Of a DNA stretch of 64,000 nucleotides, positions 58,640 through 64,000 are shown in pieces. This DNA comes from Blasia pusilla. Taxonomy: Eukaryota; Marchantiophyta; Marchantiopsida; Blasiales. The notes beneath the pieces are model-generated. The model saw only the letters and a list, made by a program, of their open reading frames with translations. It was not told the DNA's origin and did no database searches. How positions within the stretch are numbered: the stretch's first letter is position 1; each line of letters starts with the position of its first letter. A program made the translations under genes and the position numbers. The stretch is from assembly GCA_050084515.1 (NCBI GenBank), contig CM114272.1, positions 33,666,001 through 33,730,000 of the forward strand, read 5' to 3'.

Positions 58640-60799
58640 GCATTTGATTTGCGCACTTCTCTTCCATGTGATGATCTTGATCTATTGCTATCCTTTGCAA
58701 TTTTCTTACTAACATCCTTGCATAGAATCTCATTCATAGTTCATTGTCTCTTAGCTATGTAGAGGCTAAGAGAGTTTGGAACTATGATGTAAATACTAAA
58801 ATAGGGAACAAACAACCTAATGTAATCCAAGTGTAGATTATGCAACAATAATCTTCATTAGAAGCCCAATTCCACGATCTCTAAAACTTGACTTTATCTT
58901 ATCACCCTAAGTAGAAATCTAAACAAAGGAATAACAATTGCAAGACATTCGACGCTTGCACAACATGAACATGTTGATTACAAGGCAATCAAAATAACCA
59001 CAAAGGCAATACGCACACAAAAGTCGACAATTGAAGAAGAAGCATGAAGGCCAAATAGCCAGCTCTGAGTGAGAGGCAGAGTAGCATGTAAGAGTGGCAA
59101 GTGAAGCTACATATAGCCAACAAGCAAGGGAGAGGAAGTGTGCAACAACCCATGTCAAGCGAGTAGCATCCAACACTAACAAGCAACAAATCACAAGTCA
59201 TGAGAAAGACACTTCAACGAGGGGTGAGCAAAATCGGCTAGCCAGAAACAACAATGATCAAGGAGAGCAATAATCATCATCAGGAAATAGAAAATGTCAA
59301 CCACCTACATGCTATGACCTCCGAGGACAAAATCATCTGAAGGAAAAAAGTTTCAGATCAAGCACAAGTAACGAGAGAGCCTCCAAACTCAAATTCAATA
59401 GCTTCAAAACTCCTAAGTCATTGAAATCCAACACTACACAGTAAAGCTTTCCACCAAAAGCAAAAGCAGAGGATGGAGAACAAGGTCAAGCAAATCAACA
59501 ATCTAAACAATTACCACAAAAAAACACTCAAAGAGAAGGTGGACTACGCGACAAAGACGTGTGTATGAAGAAGCTGCATATAACAAAAATGGCTGCTATA
59601 GCAACATAGCCATGCAAAAGAAAATTTTCAATGGGTCGCACATAGGTATAGTAATAGTGCAACACAAAACCTAATTCCAATGAGGTCAAGGCAAGGTCAC
59701 ATGCAGTGCATACTACAAAATTAAACTGAAAAACTCCAACAAGGTCATATGTCATATGTGGCTGTAGCATACGAGCAAGAGGTAATGTAGTATTGTAGAC
59801 TTGTACTCTCACAAAGACTTAGAGAGCCTGGGCCCAAAGCAAAAATGAAGCAACCACGCAGGTAGTAAAAGCAAAGAGTCAAGCCCTAGAGACATCAATA
59901 GTGTGGCAAGTTTGTACAAGAACCAAGACCAACAAGGTTTAAGAGCGAGTGGGGAGTAGGGGACTTGGGGACTTGGTGAGGCATTCAAATGGCAGCCGCG
60001 TCCCATCATCCTCCGGAGTCTCGACTACCCCTCGAGCCCTAGTCTCGAACTCCTGCCTCCCCCAAGTCTCGACTCTCGACCTTGGAGGCTTGGCCCCCTT
60101 GCGGCTTGCCTTACAATGGAGGTCTCTGATTTTTTAAATTGGAACTACCTTGGCTTGGTACCTAGAAGTGTCACCTCCTTACTGGAGAGCCTTTCCAGTT
60201 TTACACCAATGGAAATGTTACGCAACAGGAAACTAATAGAAGGTAACAAGTCAATAGCCATAAATCAACTAAATATTTTCTAATTTCCGATATAAATTCT
60301 TTAATTGGAACTCGGCATAGTTCCATCGTTTCCATTTTTGGCCAACACATAACAGGAAAGTCTCCATTCCCTGTCAAAAATGCAATCAATAAAATGAGGG
60401 TTGCCACAAAATTTTGGGAATTTAGCCAGCCAATTATCCTCCTAGACCCAATTCTCCATAGACATTGGTTTTTTGCGCCAAACAGGCTTGGAGTCGGGCA
60501 AAGCAGGCAAGGTAAAGCTTAAGCCACACCAATAGAATTGTGACACTCAAGATAGATGGAATAGTAACAAAGTGCATAAGGTCTAGAATGAGTGAAGACC
60601 AGGGAGATAATATTAGAATTATTTTCAATAAGAAAGAGGTGGGGACTAAATGAAGGTGTAAGGACAAAAGATCAACGTCTAACACATGAAAATGCAATAG
60701 GAGACGCATATAGAATAGGGTTGTAATGATGTCTGCATGAAGGAGCATTCACGGACGCATATGATATATCAGCATCAAAGGAAATGTGTACATAGGGGG
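58640..60799. other. No gene seen
   Basis: A-rich plus strand with many short frames on the minus strand that match nothing known. A patch near 60010-60100 has repeated 'tctcgac' words. Confidence 0.45.
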
Positions 60800-61442
60800 T
60801 GTTGTGCGCATACACATCGCTACACAACATACATCACTATCACTGAACACACACACAAACACGTACGATCCCAAGCTAACTCATGGCATCCAAACAACGA
60901 GACAAGAAATACCAAAATATCTCCAATAAAATAAGATCCAATCTCTCTCAGAACACCATAGTTCTCACATGTGTGCACTCTCACATGTCTCCCTCAATGT
61001 CAAACCAAATCCACTCTCCTAATGAGAGGATTGGATTACACACACAAGGCAAGCAAGACCATAGCTCCGCCGCCTCATGCCAAGAGGTTCAACAAAGAAA
61101 GAATGAGCTCTCAATCTCTCTCTCAATGAGGGTACTTACCTAAAATAGTAAGTTCCTCAATATGGCTCCAAATGAGCCGAAACGAAGGGGAAACTTGCTC
61201 TCTCATGTTTCTCAGGGCCTTAGCATGTCATCCTCGACCTATTGAGCCTATCCTCCACTACTTACAAAGGCGCTCTACTAGATCTCGCCGATCTATCCTA
61301 AAAGATGTGACAATTGTCATACGCATACACATCGCTACACAACATACATCGCTGTCACCGAACACACACACACAAACACGCACAATCCCATACTAACTCA
61401 TGGCATCCAAACAACGAGACAAGAAGTACCAAAATATCTCCA
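60800..61442 (-). repeat. 3' LTR of the second methyltransferase-family gypsy element (A-B-A')
   Basis: On the minus strand it starts TTGGAGATATTTTGG after the polypurine tract and ends …GCACAACA at 60800. Segment A (61443-61315) is near-identical to A' (60926-60800); B lies between and begins TTGTCACATCT, as in the first element. A of this copy resembles A of the first copy only at its end ('gatgtatgttgtgtagc…gcg'), whereas A and A' within the copy agree almost throughout. Confidence 0.65.
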
Positions 61443-61444
61443 AT

Positions 61445-61455
61445 CGCCCCCCTAG
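61445..61455 (-). other. Polypurine tract of the second gypsy copy
   Basis: Reads CTAGGGGGGCG on the minus strand directly before the LTR start; same motif as at 54401-54411. Confidence 0.75.
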
Positions 61456-61630
61456 CTGGTGGTTAGGTCCCTCTAACTCCAGATAGCCATCTATCCCTAC
61501 CTACCATGACATACATCTCTCGGACGCTAAGAGCAAGAAGGTCGGGTGCTCATGTGGCCCCATCCTTAGTCGCCTTCTTGTCATCCATGTCACAGACATA
61601 AGTCAGAATGTAGAACTACCTAATCTATGT

Positions 61631-61756
61631 ACATCTGGGACACATCCATCGTCCCTAAGGAACCCTAGTGAGAGGTAGCGTCAAGCATGGCATATGCCAT
61701 CCTCTATCACACACAAGCATCGTGGCTGCACCACGGGCAGAACCACACAACATACA
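61631..61756 (-). pseudogene. PHD finger of the second gypsy copy
   Basis: 'CMLCGSARGAATMLVCD', then 'RGWHMPC', 'LPLTRVP' and 'RWMCPRC'. Compared with the first copy a Cys-containing triplet of residues (G-C-S) after 'VCD' is missing, so one zinc ligand is lost; one stop interrupts before 'GRWMCPRC'. The final C-x2-C is in frame here, which shows the first copy's last pair is only frameshifted. Confidence 0.75.
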
Positions 61757-64000
61757 TCACAAGCATGCAAGAACTACTGCTAAGCTCATATCAACAGTAC
61801 CTTCAATGTTTGGAAGATGACATGGCGCACAGTTATGCACATGGTCCTTCCAAACCATACCATCGCATCCCTCCAATAAGAGAACACCAAATGGAAAAAC
61901 CTCACGCACTCTCAAGATGGTACATCCTACAATCACATCCAACGTCGTGGATGTTGTCTCTTGCAAGTAGACATAGTCTCCATGATGAAACTTACGGATA
62001 GTAAGTTGATAACCATCCCTCCTTCCCCCGAATAGTCGCATACCTCAATGTATCCCGATGTTGCGTAATCGCCAAGTTCTCAAACGCCATGGGCATCACT
62101 CTCCGAAACAATTTAGCCCTCTGAGAACATGCTCGCATCCATACATTAGGTTCATCAAGGTTCAACACCTCACCAACATCTTGACAAATCTCCGTAGGTA
62201 AATCTAGCTCTCAGCCATACAAAAGCAAGTACGGTGAGAAAAATGCTAAGGATGCATGTCTGTTGAATTTGTATCCCATCGCCAACCACGGAAACTTGAG
62301 GTTCCAATCTCCTATGTGACCTCTCCACATGCCATACTTGCGTAGTCCTCTCTACACCGTCTGCACAACCCGCTCCGCTGGTCTATCCGCCTAAGGATAA
62401 GCTCGCGAAGTAGTGCGGTGGTCGATCAATGCCTAATCATACAAGGTCTGAAATTCCCCGCGGAACTCTGTACCCTGGTGTGTCAACACCTCAACTGTTA
62501 TGATGTAATGACTTAGCACTCAATCTAGGAAGGCATACACTACTCCCTCACTTGCTTTGTCAGGCAATGCAACCAACTCTATCTACTTCGAGAAATGCTC
62601 GACCATCACCAACACATAACGACTATTGCGCTCCATCAAAGGCAAAGGTCGTGCAAAATCCAAACTCCATCTATAACCTAAACCCATGATCGAAAGTGGA
62701 TGCAACTGTGGAGTCAGAGCATTGAATGATGCTCGGATTTGATCACACACCATACATGTGGAAACAAACTGCTGAACGTCAGTCTACATGCCTCGCCACC
62801 AATACTGAATCTGGAGCAAGTTGTACGTCCGCTTCACTCCAAAATGACCCAACTCCTCGTGGGCATGACGCACCAAACGTTATCTATGTGAAGGATGAGG
62901 CACTACACGCACTCTACCATCCTCCCACACTCGCAACACATGTGTCCCCTCCCACTGGAACCTTATGGCTCGATGTAGAACCGATCCTCCTCTCTAGCAC
63001 CCACTGTGCTTGCAATGCTACCACTACGCAGGTACTCCAAGACCACTCCATCGTCGTGAATGTCTCGGCCACCTGTCGTCTCCTCACGGGCCTTTGGATC
63101 TAAGGATCTCCATCACACCTTGCCATTGAAGTCTCAAAAATCTAGCTCTCCATAGCCAACAAGTCCAAATAGGCTGACTCATGCCATCTTGGCACCAACT
63201 CCTCATCACTCTCACCATGCCAAAAAAGCCCTAGTCGCATCTTGCTGACTCTAGCATGGATTATAGCTCAAACCATTGCATCCTGGTTGAGCATCCTAGG
63301 ACTATGCACCACTTAGAAGTCATACTCCTACAACAAAAGAGCCCACCTCGCAAGCTTCCCTGTAAGCTTGTCGGACTCCATCAACTACTTAAGTGATTGA
63401 TGATCAATAATGGTAAAGAGATTTCTGAATAGATAACATCTGAAATGTGCGACAGCCCACACTGCAACCAAGCACTCACCCTCATACGAGCTATACTTTG
63501 CCTCAGCAGTGTTTTCTAAGCGACTAGCATAAGCCACCATGAACTCTCTACCATCATCGTCATGCTGGATCAGCACAACTCCAAGCCCCAACATGCTCCA
63601 ATCGGTATGCAATTGGAAAGGATGCCCCCTGATCGGTCTCCTTAATATGGGTGCGGATGTCAATCTATCCTTGAGCATCTAAAATGCTCTCTCCTGCTCA
63701 TCCCCCCAGTGCCACTCCTGATCCACCTTGGTCAACAAGGTCAGCGGCTTTGCAATCGAGCTAAAACCCTTGACGTACCGTCAATAGAAGTTCGCCAATC
63801 CCGTGAATGCACGAACTCGACTCACGTCTATAGGGCGTGGAATGCGTGAAGTAGCCTCTACATTTTTTTGCTCCATACCAAGGCCCCCTGGATATATTGT
63901 ATAACTCAGGTACTCAATCTAGTCGTAAGAGCACTTGCACTTGCTAGATGTAGCTTCAGCCCATGTAACTGCAATCGTCGAAACATCTCCTCTAGATGTC

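Larger units (their letters stand above)
61443..64000 (-). pseudogene. Second gypsy element of the same family: RT (partial), RNase H, integrase, PHD finger
   Basis: Minus-strand relative of the element at 48.7-55.2 kb, entering from the right edge. From its 5' side: end of RT/connection (64000-63680); RNase H 'LHTDWSMLGLGVVL', 'YSSYEGECLVAVWAVAHFRCYLF' (63620-63430); integrase with 'CMVCDQIRASFNALTPQLHPL' (near 62750-62690), core remnants, 'MPMAFENLAITQHRDTLRYATI' (near 62095-62035); C-terminal 'HHGDYVYLQE', 'ILRVREVFPFGVLL', 'WKDHVHNCAPCHLP' (62000-61800); PHD finger (61756-61631). Numerous stops and frame changes; not functional. Gene order predicts a methyltransferase domain beyond the right edge of the window. 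Confidence 0.85.

Overview
The window looks like nuclear DNA of a land plant, most likely a seed-free one (bryophyte or lycophyte grade). The reasons are a multi-exon CHASE-domain hybrid histidine kinase with plant-type GT-AG introns, a plant Raf-like (group C) MAPKKK, a plant self-incompatibility S1-like secreted protein, CCCTAAA telomere-type sequence, and a load of decayed plant Ty1/copia, Ty3/gypsy, hAT and Helitron-like elements. The species cannot be named from sequence alone. Only three genes look intact; most of the rest is transposon debris.

Layout. About 1-4.5 kb: a decayed Ty3/gypsy pol and its probable 3' LTR. 4.5-12.7 kb: a DUF7869-type gene, now a pseudogene, split by a complete but dead Ty1/copia element (5675-10963) with a perfect 5-bp target duplication. 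13.0-13.8 kb: a degenerate interstitial telomere-like tract. 14.7-15.4 kb: a retroelement-derived C-terminal domain fragment, minus strand. 16.6-28.1 kb: the 14-exon CHASE histidine kinase; the exon set I assembled gives one frame of 1070 residues. 31.0-31.6 kb: an F-box/kelch-like remnant. 33.9-34.4 kb: the S1-like gene. 36.0-37.2 kb: the Raf-like kinase, minus strand. 41-43.4 kb: a decayed Helitron/Pif1-like gene, minus strand, containing a MITE-like insertion; a second MITE copy lies just outside it. 47.2-48.7 kb and 56.4-58.6 kb: two hAT-type (DUF4371) transposase pseudogenes in opposite orientations.

The most unusual part is 48.7-55.2 kb. It is a Ty3/gypsy element whose polyprotein carries a cytosine-5 DNA methyltransferase domain (motifs I, IV, VI, VIII and IX/X) upstream of reverse transcriptase, and a PHD finger downstream of integrase, where many gypsy elements carry a chromodomain. 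A second, diverged member lies on the minus strand at 60.8-64.0 kb and runs off the window; it also ends in a PHD finger. This combines a DNA-methylation 'writer' and a probable histone-tail 'reader' in one retrotransposon. The copy here is dead: 13 in-frame stops, almost all one C-to-T change from a sense codon, and the catalytic Cys replaced by Phe. Yet it stays in one frame for about 4.5 kb. Both copies have LTRs with an odd A-B-A' structure.

The intact genes suggest signalling and secretion roles: a two-component phosphorelay sensor, a cytosolic MAPKKK-like kinase and a small secreted cysteine-rich protein. Nothing in the sequence shows that they are functionally linked.
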